Origin: Pseudomonadota bacterium
GTDB lineage: Bacteria; Pseudomonadota; Alphaproteobacteria; Rhizobiales; Rhizobiaceae
Direction of reading: 5' to 3'
Length of the DNA stretch: 64,000 nucleotides
Assembly (NCBI GenBank): GCA_023399465.1
Contig: JAEWPB010000144.1
Location: forward strand, 1-64,000
Shown: positions 42,957-51,865 of the stretch, in pieces
Layout of the letters: every line of letters begins with the position of its first letter
How positions within the stretch are numbered: position 1 is the first letter of the stretch
Position numbers and translations under genes: made by a program
Notes under the pieces: model-generated
The model's database searches: none
Told to the model about the DNA's origin: nothing
The model's input: only the letters and a program-made list of their open reading frames with translations

Positions 42957-43967
42957 CTAGATCTCGAAGTTGCACATGTTGCGCATCACGTACAGGCCGA
43001 TCGACATCCACACCCCGGAAAGGCCGAGGATGAGGTGGCCACGCGGATCGGTGAACAGGATCATGATGTAATGGGGCGACGTGAGGTAGACGAGGAGCGC
43101 CACGATGAACGGCAGGGCGCCGATGATGGCCGCCGACGCCTTGGCTTCCATCGACAGCGCGGCGACCTTGGCCTTCATCTTCTTTCGGTCGCGCAGAACT
43201 CTCGAAAGGTTCCCGAGCGCTTCGGAAAGATTGCCGCCCGCCTGCGCCTGAACGGCGATGACGATCGCAAAGAAATTCACCTCCGACAGCGGAATGGTCT
43301 GGGTCATGCGTCCGCAGGCTTCGGGAATGCTGAAGCCGACCTGTTGGGATTCCACCACGCGGCGAAACTCGCCCTTGACCGGCTCCTGTCCGTCCGAGGC
43401 GATCAACCGCAACGCGTCGTTCAGCGGCAGGCCGGATTTGATCGAGCGCACCATGACGTCGAGCGCGTTCGGAAACTCTTCGAGAAACTTCTTCTTGCGC
43501 CGGCCAATCAGGAAAGACAGCACCCAGCGCGGAACGCCGATCGCGGCGGCGAAAGCGAGACCGAAGGTGATGAAGAGCGGGGCCCCGCCGATGAACGCAA
43601 TGACCAACACCGCCAGGCCAAACAGGGCGCTGAAAAGGTAGAACTGGGCGGGCGTCACCGAAACTCCGGCCTGGACCAGCTTTTCCTTCACGGTCAGCGT
43701 CTTGCGGGATTTCTCCTGCTGTCGCTTCTCGAGATCCTTGAGCGAATCCTGCACCGACTTGCGACGCTTGGAGATCTCCTGCACGCGGTCGCGCGCTGCC
43801 TTCACCTTCGCCTGATCGGTCTCGGCGGCGCTCACCCGATTGACGCGGCTGGTCGTCTTCTTCTCGGTCTCGATGCTGGTGAAAAGCAAGCCGTAACACA
43901 CCAGGCCGGCCGAGATCGCGGCCAGCAGGACAATGCCAATCACGGTGATATCGACACCGAACATCAC
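42957..43967 (-). CDS. tadB: Tad pilus inner-membrane platform protein TadB (T2SS-F family)
   Basis: A 336-residue membrane protein. An N-terminal helix (VIGIVLLAAISAGLVCYGLL) and a charged linker rich in Arg and Lys precede hydrophobic segments at about 115-150. The T2SS-F domain contains NALDVMVRSIKSGLPLNDAL, and two helices lie near the end. It is the paralogue of TadC. The gene lies 8 bp after cpaF and 16 bp before tadC, all on one strand. No truncation is seen. Confidence 0.93.
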   Translation of the reverse strand: MMFGVDITVIGIVLLAAISAGLVCYGLLFTSIETEKKTTSRVNRVSAAETDQAKVKAARDRVQEISKRRKSVQDSLKDLEKRQQEKSRKTLTVKEKLVQAGVSVTPAQFYLFSALFGLAVLVIAFIGGAPLFITFGLAFAAAIGVPRWVLSFLIGRRKKKFLEEFPNALDVMVRSIKSGLPLNDALRLIASDGQEPVKGEFRRVVESQQVGFSIPEACGRMTQTIPLSEVNFFAIVIAVQAQAGGNLSEALGNLSRVLRDRKKMKAKVAALSMEAKASAAIIGALPFIVALLVYLTSPHYIMILFTDPRGHLILGLSGVWMSIGLYVMRNMCNFEI

Positions 43968-43975
43968 ATCCGCTC

Positions 43976-45454
43976 CTAGTTTTCCGCCATGGCGTCGAGT
44001 GCTGCGGCCAGCCGCTTTTCCTCGTTGTAGTAACGCGCGCGATCCCAGAACTGCGGCTTGCCGATACCGGTCGACATGTGCCGGCCGATGATCTTGCCGT
44101 TGGCGTCCTCACCCTCGATCTCGTAGCGCATCAGGTCCTGGGTAACGATCACGTCGCCTTCCATACCGATGACTTCGGTGATGTGAGTGATGCGGCGCGA
44201 GCCGTCGCGCAGACGGGCGGCCTGGATGATCACGTCGATGGAGCCGGAAATGATCTCGCGCACCGTCTTGGCCGGCAGGCTGAAGCCGCCCATGGCGATC
44301 ATCGATTCCATACGGCTCAGGCATTCGCGCGGGGTATTGGCGTGGATGGTGCCCATCGACCCGTCGTGGCCGGTGTTCATCGCCTGAAGCAGGTCGAAAA
44401 CCTCGGATCCGCGCACTTCGCCGACGATGATGCGTTCGGGACGCATACGCAGGCAGTTCTTGACCAGATCACGCATGGTGATCTCGCCCTCGCCCTCAAT
44501 GTTCGGCGGGCGTGTTTCGAGGCGGACCACGTGCGGCTGCTGCAATTGCAGTTCGGCCGTATCCTCGCAGGTGATGACACGCTCATCGGCATCGATGTAG
44601 CGGGTGAGGCAGTTGAGCAGCGTCGTCTTGCCCGAGCCGGTACCGCCGGAAATGACGACGTTGCACCGGACGCGGCCGATGATCTGCAGCAGTGTGGCGC
44701 CATCCGGCGTGACCGCCCCGAATTTCACCAGCTGTTCGAGTGTCAGCTTGTCCTTCTTGAACTTGCGGATGGTCAGCGCCGGCCCGTCGATCGCCAGCGG
44801 CGGCGCGATGACGTTGACGCGCGAACCGTCGGGAAGACGGGCGTCGCAGATCGGGCTCGATTCGTCGACGCGTCGGCCGACCTGGCTGACGATGCGCTGG
44901 CAGATGGACAGGAGCTGGGAATTATCGCGGAAGCGGATTTCCGATTCGATGGTCTTGCCGCCGACTTCGATGAAGGTCTGGCCGGCGCCGTTGACCATGA
45001 TGTCGGCGATATCGTCGCGGGCCAGGAGCGGCTCGAGCGGACCATAGCCAAGCACGTCGTTGCAGATGTCCTCGAGCAGTTCCTCCTGCTCCGAGATCGA
45101 CATCGCCAGATTCTTGATGGTGATGATGTCGTTGACGATATCACGGATTTCCTCGCGCGCGCTCTCGGGATCGAGCTTGGCCAACTGCGAAAGGTCGATC
45201 GTATCGATCAGCGCCGAAAACACCTGGGACTTGGTGTTGTAGTAATCCTCTGTACGCGAGGGCTTGCGCCGTGCCGACTGGGGTGCCGGCTGCGGCGGCG
45301 AAGGCGCACGAACCGGCGCGGTTTCCCGCACCGGTTCTGCCGGGAAAGCCGGAGGCGCGGACGCCAGCGCATCCGGTCGCACGGGCGGCGGCGCACCGGC
45401 GCCACTGCCACCTCTACCGAAACCCTCGTTACCGCGTTTGCCAAACATAGCCAT
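43976..45454 (-). CDS. cpaF: Tad pilus assembly ATPase CpaF (TadA)
   Basis: A 492-residue secretion ATPase. The N-terminal 65 residues are Pro/Ala/Arg-rich and probably disordered. The catalytic core has Walker A GGTGSGKTT (270-278), an Asp box, and Walker B in RPERIIVGEVRGSEVFD. It powers pilus extension and, in Tad systems, also retraction. Two in-frame ATGs (45454 and 45448) are both possible; the second gives the common MFGKRG start. It lies between cpaE and tadB. Confidence 0.95.
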   Translation of the reverse strand: MAMFGKRGNEGFGRGGSGAGAPPPVRPDALASAPPAFPAEPVRETAPVRAPSPPQPAPQSARRKPSRTEDYYNTKSQVFSALIDTIDLSQLAKLDPESAREEIRDIVNDIITIKNLAMSISEQEELLEDICNDVLGYGPLEPLLARDDIADIMVNGAGQTFIEVGGKTIESEIRFRDNSQLLSICQRIVSQVGRRVDESSPICDARLPDGSRVNVIAPPLAIDGPALTIRKFKKDKLTLEQLVKFGAVTPDGATLLQIIGRVRCNVVISGGTGSGKTTLLNCLTRYIDADERVITCEDTAELQLQQPHVVRLETRPPNIEGEGEITMRDLVKNCLRMRPERIIVGEVRGSEVFDLLQAMNTGHDGSMGTIHANTPRECLSRMESMIAMGGFSLPAKTVREIISGSIDVIIQAARLRDGSRRITHITEVIGMEGDVIVTQDLMRYEIEGEDANGKIIGRHMSTGIGKPQFWDRARYYNEEKRLAAALDAMAEN

Positions 45455-45483
45455 GTTCCAGTTCTATCTGCTTCGGCGCTTGC

Positions 45484-46779
45484 CTACTTGCGGCCCAGCA
45501 GGCCCAAAACCTTTTCGAGACCGCCCTTCTTCGCCTTCTTGGCGCTGGCGCGGCCGGTAATGACATGCGCAATCTGAGAAAAAGTCTCGGCGGTCGATGA
45601 CTTCCCGTCCATCTCCGAAATCATCCGGCCGCTGTTGGAGGCATTGCCGAACAACTGGGCGTCGAAGGGGATGATCGCGATCGGTTCCAGCTCCAGCGGC
45701 GCGCAGAAATCCGACGGCGTGATTTCCGGGCGCTTGGCCATCCCGACCTGATTGAGGATGAGATGCGGCGGCTTGTCGTTCGGGCGCAATTTCTTCAGCG
45801 CATCGACCATGTTCTTGGCGTTGCGCAGGTTCGCGAGATCCGGCACGGCGGTGATCACCACCTCGTCGGCATCGGACAGCACCGTCCGCGTCCATTCCGA
45901 CCAGGAATGCGGGACATCGAGAACGGCCATCGGCACCGACCGTTGCAGGATCTCCAGAACCGGCTGGAATGCGGCACGGTCGTAATCGTAGCTGCGATCG
46001 AGCATCGAGGGCGCGGCGAGCAGCGAAAGATGCGCTGAGCACTTCGCCAGCAGGCGATCGAGGAAGACCTCGTCGAGGCGCTCCGGCGAGAACACCGCTT
46101 CCGCGATGCCCTGGGCCGGATCCTGGTCGAAATCGATATTCGCCGTTCCGAAAGGCAGGTCGAGATCGGCCAGAACCGTCTCGGTGGAAAACAGGCTGGA
46201 GATCCCGAAGGCGCAGTTGTGCGCGATCGTCGACGAGCCGACGCCGCCCTTGGCCCCGATGAATGCGATGGTGCGCCCGAGCGGCTCGGCGTCGGGATCG
46301 ATGAAAATTGCGCTGACGGCGCCGAGCAGGTCAGCCATGGCGACGGGAGCGACCATATATTCGGAGATGCCGTTGCGCATCAGCTCGCGGTAGAGCCCGA
46401 TATCGTTGTAGCGGCCGACGACGATGACCTTGGTGCTGGGATCGCAAACCTCGGCCAGGGGGGCGAGCTCATTCATCAGGTTGTGAGGCTCGGCCGCCGT
46501 CTCGAGGATGATCAGGTTGGGCGTCGGCGCGCTCGCGAACATGTTGGCCGCCGCCGCGGTGCTGCCGCTGGTAATGCGCAGGCTTACCTTCGCCATACGG
46601 CGATCCTGGCCACAGCGCTCCATCAGCCGTTGCATCGCCTCGCTTTCACAGAAGGCGTGCATCGAGATGCGCGGCAGCGGGCGCAGGTGCTCGAACTCGC
46701 CCGCGCGCCACCCGTCCTCGGCATGGGCGCCGTCATCGCTCGCTCTCAAGGAGTTGATGTCGTAGTCGATCGCACTCAT
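45484..46779 (-). CDS. cpaE: Tad pilus polar localisation protein CpaE (TadZ)
   Basis: A 431-residue protein. Residues 35-160 resemble an atypical receiver domain (NLIILETAAEPHNLM). The rest is a MinD/ParA-like ATPase with a deviant Walker A, KGGVGSST (177-184), where the usual GKTT lysine is replaced by serine, as is common in TadZ. It places the pilus machine at its cell site. It lies 29 bp after the cpaD stop and 29 bp before cpaF. Confidence 0.93.
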   Translation of the reverse strand: MSAIDYDINSLRASDDGAHAEDGWRAGEFEHLRPLPRISMHAFCESEAMQRLMERCGQDRRMAKVSLRITSGSTAAAANMFASAPTPNLIILETAAEPHNLMNELAPLAEVCDPSTKVIVVGRYNDIGLYRELMRNGISEYMVAPVAMADLLGAVSAIFIDPDAEPLGRTIAFIGAKGGVGSSTIAHNCAFGISSLFSTETVLADLDLPFGTANIDFDQDPAQGIAEAVFSPERLDEVFLDRLLAKCSAHLSLLAAPSMLDRSYDYDRAAFQPVLEILQRSVPMAVLDVPHSWSEWTRTVLSDADEVVITAVPDLANLRNAKNMVDALKKLRPNDKPPHLILNQVGMAKRPEITPSDFCAPLELEPIAIIPFDAQLFGNASNSGRMISEMDGKSSTAETFSQIAHVITGRASAKKAKKGGLEKVLGLLGRK

Positions 46780-46808
46780 GAGTTCGTCCCGTCAGCCCTA
46801 CGGCTTCC

Positions 46809-47522
46809 TCAATTGTTGTTGTTGATGTTGATCGTGACTTCGTCCCCTGACGAAATGCCGCGATAGTCGCTGATCACCTGGCCACGCTGGGTCGCGTCGA
46901 TCGGGGTCATCGCCCGCGGCGTTATGAGATCCATGGGATTGGCGATCTGGGCTGCGAGATTGTTCTGCGTCGCACAACCGAAGTTGTAGTAGTTCTTGTT
47001 CTCGAACGTGTTGTTGGCCACGTCCGCCGGCCATTGGCCGCAAGGATTGGTCACCGCCTTGGTGGCCACGTAGCTGAGACGGATCGGAGCTGCATCGCCG
47101 ACCGGTGCCGCACGATAGTTGCTGTCGATGATTTTTGTCGAAGGCACGCCGCTCTGCGTCAGCATGCGGCGGATTTCCTGTCGCGCAGCCGCAGCCGCCC
47201 CGGCATTCATCGATCCGTCGGGCGCCTGTATCTGGATAACCCCGGAGGAACTGGTTTTGTACTCGTTGATGAACCCCTTGATCGAGTCGCGCATCCCAAT
47301 CGTGAGATGGCGGTCACCTGAAGCGATGGGCACGTCGAGGGTGTGTTCGACCTCGGTCAGGGTGATCGGATGGCGGGTGCGGTAGTCGTCCGGGATGGAG
47401 CCGGTGGTCATGCCGTCGCGCGTGCCGCAGCCCTGCAGCAGGGCGGACACTGCCGTCACGGTCATCACCATGGCAAGCCGACGCATGTTGCGTGCAGGAA
47501 GGCGAGCGTTGTTGGCGGGCAT
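46809..47522 (-). CDS. cpaD: Tad pilus outer-membrane lipoprotein CpaD
   Basis: A 237-residue lipoprotein. With the ATG at 47522 a signal sequence ends in the lipobox LLQGC (Cys32), followed by MTTGSI at 38-43. The CpaD domain covers the rest, including PCGQWPADVANNTFENKNYY and FGCATQNNLAAQIANPMDL. It is thought to be an outer-membrane partner of the CpaC secretin. The same MTTGSI is seen in TadD. The frame stays open to 47570, but that extension would disturb the signal peptide. Confidence 0.93.
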   Translation of the reverse strand: MPANNARLPARNMRRLAMVMTVTAVSALLQGCGTRDGMTTGSIPDDYRTRHPITLTEVEHTLDVPIASGDRHLTIGMRDSIKGFINEYKTSSSGVIQIQAPDGSMNAGAAAAARQEIRRMLTQSGVPSTKIIDSNYRAAPVGDAAPIRLSYVATKAVTNPCGQWPADVANNTFENKNYYNFGCATQNNLAAQIANPMDLITPRAMTPIDATQRGQVISDYRGISSGDEVTININNNN

Positions 47523-47583
47523 GAGCGTTTCTCTTTCTTCGCTGCGAAATGCCTGGATCCTGGCGGTCATCGTGCTCTCCCGA

Positions 47584-49152
47584 TCACTTGTAGATGAAGC
47601 CGACGGTGCCGTGGTAACCGCCGGGAGGGGCTACTTCCTTGCGGCCGTAGACCTTGTTCACCCGGTTGAGGAAGAAGGTGGCGGCATCGTTTTCGGGATT
47701 GAAGTTGTCGTCGGGGCGAGCAATTTCGTTGCGCGCGACCGGCCGGACGAGATAGGGCGTCGCGATGATGACGAGTTCCGTCTCGTTTCGGGTGAAGTCC
47801 TTGCTGCGGAACAGTGTGCCGAGGATCGGCAGCTTTGCGGCACCGGGCAGGCCCGACATCGCCTGGCGGATGTCATCCTGCACGAGACCGGCAATAACGA
47901 TCGAGCCACCGGAGGGAAGCTCCACCGTGGTCGCCGCCTCGCGACGACGAATGCCGAGATAGGTCGAACCCGGCACGTTGGAGAAGCTGTTGCCCGTGAC
48001 GATCGATCCTTCGAACGTGGGTTCCGATACATTGGTTTCGATCTGCAGGCTGATGCGGCCGGCACTCAGCACGACCGGCTTGAAGTTCAGGTCGATACCG
48101 TAGTCGACCTCCTGCACCGCACGGGAGACCGTCTGCTCGCCGGTTCTGCCGTCAACCGACACCTCCTGCACCCCGGCCAGGCGGAACTCCCCGCCGACAT
48201 GGAAGCGCGCGGCCTGTCCCGAGATCGCCGTCAGGCTTGGCTCGGCCAGCGTTCGCATGACGCCAGCCTGCTCCATCGCATTGATATAGCTCGCAATTCC
48301 CGTCGCCCCGATCGAACCGGTGATGACCGCGTCGGCGCCGACGCCAATCGCATTGCCGAGGTTGGCCGGGTTGCGGAACGAAATGCCGGTCTCGCCATCG
48401 GAAACGCGGCCGTTGAAGCCGAGCTGCTTGAGCACCTGGCGGCTGACTTCAGCCACCGTCACCTTCAGGGTCACCTGGTCCTCACCCTCGATCGTCAACA
48501 GGTTGACGATCTGGGACTTCTGCCGGTCTTCCGCGAAGATGTCGGCATCGCCATTGTTGCCCTGGGCGGTAATGTTGCGCGTCGTTGCCTCGCCGCCCTT
48601 GAGGAAAGCTTCCGCGAGCTGCGCAGCCTTGGTGGCATCGAGCGGTGTGCGCACCGTTCCGGTCAGGACGATGTTGTCGGAGACGATTTCGACGTTGATG
48701 TCGGAATCGGGAATGAACCGGCGCAGGTTGGCCTGCAGACCCGAGATATCGCGCTCGATCTCGATGTCGAGGCTGACAATCTCCTGGCCGTTCGGCCCGA
48801 AGATGAAGATGTTCGTCTGACCGACTGCCTTGCCGAACAGATAGATGCGGCGCGACGAGCGGATGACCGCATCCGCCAGCGTCGGATCGGAAACGAGAAT
48901 GTCATGGGCTTCCGTCGGCAGGTCAACGACGACCGCCTTGTTGAGCCCGAGCTTGACGCGCTTCTGCGCGCCGGGGCCGGTCTGCGAGATCCTGATCAGC
49001 GATCCCTGTTGGGCGGCATGCGCGACCCCGGATCCCATTCCGTCGAACGATCCGGCGAACGGGCTGGTAAGCGCGATGCACAGGGAAAGCCCTCCGGCAA
49101 GTCCGCTCCGGATCTTCTGTTTCAAAATGCCCACTGTCGCGTCCCCGTTCAT
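47584..49152 (-). CDS. cpaC: Tad pilus secretin CpaC (RcpA)
   Basis: A 522-residue outer-membrane secretin. A long signal peptide ends near AHAAQQG (about 46). The N-domain holds RIYLFGKAVGQTNIFIFGPN and a BON-like segment (DINVEIVSDNIVLTGTVRTP). The secretin domain ends in GLPGAAKLPILGTLFRSKDF and ETELVIIATPYLV. It forms the pore for the pilus. Its start overlaps the cpaB stop by ATGA, so the two are translationally coupled. Confidence 0.95.
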   Translation of the reverse strand: MNGDATVGILKQKIRSGLAGGLSLCIALTSPFAGSFDGMGSGVAHAAQQGSLIRISQTGPGAQKRVKLGLNKAVVVDLPTEAHDILVSDPTLADAVIRSSRRIYLFGKAVGQTNIFIFGPNGQEIVSLDIEIERDISGLQANLRRFIPDSDINVEIVSDNIVLTGTVRTPLDATKAAQLAEAFLKGGEATTRNITAQGNNGDADIFAEDRQKSQIVNLLTIEGEDQVTLKVTVAEVSRQVLKQLGFNGRVSDGETGISFRNPANLGNAIGVGADAVITGSIGATGIASYINAMEQAGVMRTLAEPSLTAISGQAARFHVGGEFRLAGVQEVSVDGRTGEQTVSRAVQEVDYGIDLNFKPVVLSAGRISLQIETNVSEPTFEGSIVTGNSFSNVPGSTYLGIRRREAATTVELPSGGSIVIAGLVQDDIRQAMSGLPGAAKLPILGTLFRSKDFTRNETELVIIATPYLVRPVARNEIARPDDNFNPENDAATFFLNRVNKVYGRKEVAPPGGYHGTVGFIYK

Positions 49153-49961
49153 TGCGCTTCCGCCTGGCTCTGTACGTTGCTCACGATCGCTCCCGACTTG
49201 ATGACCTGGATGGTTGGTGTCCCGGAATCACCGCTCAGGAGATAATCGGCCGCCTCGGTATCGGCTTCCTGCGCGTCGGCGACCGAGCGCAACGCCAGCG
49301 ACAGCCGATCGGCCATCTGCTGCGCCACCGAAATCACCTTGGTCTGATCTGGAGTAAGTTCGAGGGTTGCCGTGGTGCCGACAACCGTTTTCGATCCGTC
49401 GTCTTTTTCTTCAATCTGCTGGTCGATCGCCAGCACGCGGACATTGCTGAGCACCGTCTCGGTCAGGTACTCGCTCTGCTCGCCCTTGCGGACCATGATG
49501 ACGTCAACGCGGTCATTCGGAAGAATGAAACCGCCGGCGCCGGTGGCGACGGAAATCTCGGTCGCGACGGCCCGCTTTCCCGATGGGAGCAGCGACGACA
49601 AGATCCGGTTGGAGGCGTCGGCTATCTTTTCGGCGCGGATGGGTTCACCTTCGAACAGCGGTAGGCGAACGACCGCGCCGCTCAGCTCCGTCAGTGCCTC
49701 CGGGCGGCCCGTGGCAGTAATGAGTCCGTCGGTCAGGCTACCTTCGGGCCACGCCATCCATCGAATTGATTGATCGTTCAGGCGGGAGCCGACGGGAAGA
49801 TTGGCGGCGGCGACCAGGACGTTGACCGTCGGCTCCTTCTGGATGACGGCCTCTGCCTGCTGCACGACTGCACGCCCACCGGCGAGGCGCATCGCCAGAA
49901 AACCGGCCATGCCTGCCGCCACAATGGCCACTGTCAGGATGATTATTCGCGCGGGTTTCAT
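49149..49961 (-). CDS. cpaB: Tad pilus assembly protein CpaB (RcpC)
   Basis: A 270-residue periplasmic protein with an N-terminal membrane anchor (about 5-27). It has an SAF-like domain (VLVAAANLPVGSRLNDQSIR) followed by the conserved GFILPNDRVDVIMVRKG. It assists the secretin in the periplasm. The ATG at 49961 gives the family start MKPARIIIL; the frame is open to 50012. It lies 142 bp after cpaA, leaving room for a separate promoter, and two TGGTTAAT repeats occur in that gap. Confidence 0.93.
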   Translation of the reverse strand: MKPARIIILTVAIVAAGMAGFLAMRLAGGRAVVQQAEAVIQKEPTVNVLVAAANLPVGSRLNDQSIRWMAWPEGSLTDGLITATGRPEALTELSGAVVRLPLFEGEPIRAEKIADASNRILSSLLPSGKRAVATEISVATGAGGFILPNDRVDVIMVRKGEQSEYLTETVLSNVRVLAIDQQIEEKDDGSKTVVGTTATLELTPDQTKVISVAQQMADRLSLALRSVADAQEADTEAADYLLSGDSGTPTIQVIKSGAIVSNVQSQAEAQ

Positions 49962-50103
49962 GATCGTTCTCTTCCGGGACTCACAATTGGTCCCCTGCAG
50001 AATGATCAGCAATTGGTGTAATTATGGTTAATAAAGCACTTGCAAAACTGGTTAATGAAATCTCGCCTTGACGGTTGCAGAAGCAAATGCGGCGTTTGTC
50101 GCC

Positions 50104-50616
50104 TCAATGAAGGCGGGCAAGCGCTGATGTCACGAGCGAAGAAGAGGGATAGGCAAGGAAGCCGCCGATTGCGATGGCGATGCCATATGGCACTTTCTTC
50201 GCCCAGATCAGGGAATGCGGCAGCGTGACCCCTGCCGCCATCAGCGTATTCGCACGCGCGCGGAGGAACAGGATGACGAGGGTCAGCAGGCCACCGACAA
50301 AGGCGACATAAACGAGAAACTCGAACAGCGAGACATTGTAGCCGAACCACAGGGCAGCTGCGGTCAGCAGCTTGGCGTCGCCACCCCCCATGACGTTGGT
50401 GGCGAACAGCGCGAAACAGACGGCGAAGACCACCAGCGCGGCCACGAGGTGCATCCCGACGCCAGCCCAACCCAGTCCCGTGAACGGAGCGATGATGAAA
50501 AAGGCCGCGATCAGTATCGCGGGGATCCGGTTCGGGATGGTCATGGTGAAAAGGTCGGTAAATGCCGCCATGGCCAGGCAGATCGGGAACACAACGAAAA
50601 TCACGGCTTCGATCAT
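50104..50616 (-). CDS. cpaA: Tad prepilin peptidase CpaA (TadV)
   Basis: A 170-residue aspartic membrane protease of the prepilin peptidase family. The catalytic pair is Asp21 in MAAFTDLFTMTIPNR and Asp80 in NVMGGGDAKLLTA. Six hydrophobic segments are present and there is no methyltransferase domain, as in Tad systems. It cleaves the leader of the Flp pilin and of the TadE-like pseudopilins. It lies about 165 bp downstream of the pilin gene. Confidence 0.94.
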   Translation of the reverse strand: MIEAVIFVVFPICLAMAAFTDLFTMTIPNRIPAILIAAFFIIAPFTGLGWAGVGMHLVAALVVFAVCFALFATNVMGGGDAKLLTAAALWFGYNVSLFEFLVYVAFVGGLLTLVILFLRARANTLMAAGVTLPHSLIWAKKVPYGIAIAIGGFLAYPSSSLVTSALARLH

Positions 50617-50781
50617 GGAGCGCCTCTTTCGGAACTTGCTTCAGCGATTGTGGGCGGCAGGCATTAAGGAATCGCAAAACGGCGATCCGCACAGGAAATC
50701 GTCAAGGTGGCCGGTGCCAGAAATGGAAAAGCCGCCTCATGTGTGAGGCGGCCCAGAACTTACGGTTTCTGTAACGCAAAA

Positions 50782-50958
50782 TTACTGGTTTGCGTTTGTC
50801 AGCTCGGTGTTGATGGTCGTGAACGTCGTGTTCAGCGAGGTACCGAGAGCGCTGGCGCCAGCGATCAGGGCAACCGAGATAAGAGCAGCAATCAGGCCGT
50901 ATTCGATGGCGGTGGCGCCGGACTCATCCTTGATAAGGCGTGCGAAAAGCTTGGTCAT
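50782..50958 (-). CDS. pilA: Flp-family type IVb pilin
   Basis: A 58-residue prepilin. The reverse strand reads MTKLFARLIKDESGATAIEY followed by GLIAALISVALIAGASALGT. The G-A-T-A-I-E-Y processing site (cleavage after Gly14, Glu at mature +5) and the hydrophobic helix are typical of Flp pilins. TAGGAG lies 6 bp before the ATG. It heads the minus-strand cpa/tad cluster, with CpaA as its peptidase. This short gene is easily missed by length filters. Confidence 0.95.
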   Translation of the reverse strand: MTKLFARLIKDESGATAIEYGLIAALISVALIAGASALGTSLNTTFTTINTELTNANQ

Positions 50959-51064
50959 GGTAATCTCCTACTCCACTTGTTGTCAGCACTTCCGCCAACT
51001 GTTGCCGTTGATCGGATGGCTGCAACCTAAGTGATGCCGATTGCCATAGACTTAAGGAACACGG

Positions 51065-51079
51065 TTATCATAAACTTAA
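51065..51079. promoter_or_regulatory. Near-consensus CtrA-like box upstream of pilA
   Basis: Read on the pilin strand, TTAAGTTTATGATAA fits TTAA-N7-TTAA with one mismatch, about 107 bp upstream of the pilin ATG. Confidence 0.35.
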
Positions 51080-51278
51080 TTCTGAAATATCCCGGCAATG
51101 GTAAATGCAGTCATAATAGTATTTCCCAAAGTATCCATCGAGGTAAACCGCACCAAAATCGGATAAGATGCGCCACAATAATACAACCAGTCCGCTCCAT
51201 GGGTAAACCAATGCATCGAGACGGGGCGAATCGGCGTACTGCCACTGCAGAATGAAGCTCAGATTGGCAAAACCACCC

Positions 51279-51293
51279 TTAACCCTTCATTCA
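51279..51293. promoter_or_regulatory. Near-consensus CtrA-like box upstream of the plus-strand pilus genes
   Basis: TTAACCCTTCATTCA fits TTAA-N7-TTAA with one mismatch, about 60 bp before the ATG at 51354. Confidence 0.3.
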
Positions 51294-51353
51294 CCATTCC
51301 CTCGCATATTTAAGCGCACGACGTTGGAAGCAAGCTCACAAAGGGCAGTCAGG

Positions 51354-51764
51354 ATGATCTCACACAAGGGTTTGCCAGGATTGGCCCAAGCAGCCGCATT
51401 GGCGTGCGCCCTTTTTGGGAGCGCCGTCCAGGCGAGCGATGGTCATATGCGCGTGTACATGGATCAGGCGCGCGTACTGAAACTCGACAGACCGGTCTCC
51501 AAGGTGATCCTCGGCAACCCCCAGGTCGCGGACGCGACCGTTGCCGACGCCAAGACCATCGTCCTGACCGGCCGCAGCTTCGGCACGACCAACCTGGTCC
51601 TGCTCGACAGCGACGGAAATACCATCGTCGACGAGCGCATCCTCGTTTCGATCGATGAAGGCAGCACTGTGCGCGTCTATCGGCAGACTGCCCGTTCTGT
51701 CCTTTCCTGCACGCCGAACTGCGAGCAGCACACCTCCCACGACGCATCCGACAGCGCACCCTAA
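51354..51764 (+). CDS. Secretin N-domain-like pilus assembly protein (stand-alone)
   Basis: A 136-residue exported protein. A signal peptide covers about residues 1-27 (AAALACALFGSAVQA). The mature part resembles only the N-terminal domain of CpaC: MRVYMDQARVLKLDRPVSKV, then ILGNPQVADATVADAKTIVL and GRSFGTTNLVLLDSDGNTIV. No secretin pore domain is present and the C-terminus has two cysteines (LSCTPNCEQ). It may help the secretin or the TadE-like proteins encoded downstream. AAAGGGC lies upstream of the ATG; the frame is open to 51252. Confidence 0.85.
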   Translation: MISHKGLPGLAQAAALACALFGSAVQASDGHMRVYMDQARVLKLDRPVSKVILGNPQVADATVADAKTIVLTGRSFGTTNLVLLDSDGNTIVDERILVSIDEGSTVRVYRQTARSVLSCTPNCEQHTSHDASDSAP

Positions 51765-51865
51765 CTGCGCGACAACCAACCACGCGCGCTCTGACAGTCG
51801 TTCGATTCCGCGCAATCGGGGAAACGAAAAATCAAGGAACTGCGGCTAATTTAGCAGCTTGATCG

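Larger units (their letters stand above)
50959..51353. other. AT-rich divergent regulatory region of the pilus locus
   Basis: About 395 bp without a gene, noticeably richer in A and T than the surrounding coding DNA, between the pilin gene and the secretin-N-domain-like gene. It should hold promoters for both directions. Two one-mismatch TTAA-N7-TTAA boxes are listed separately. No small reading frame with a ribosome site was convincing. Confidence 0.6.

Noticed and set aside
42937..44112. 391-codon frame overlapping tadB
   Set aside because: It overlaps tadB on the same strand in another frame and extends into cpaF; TadB has the correct T2SS-F motifs and length.
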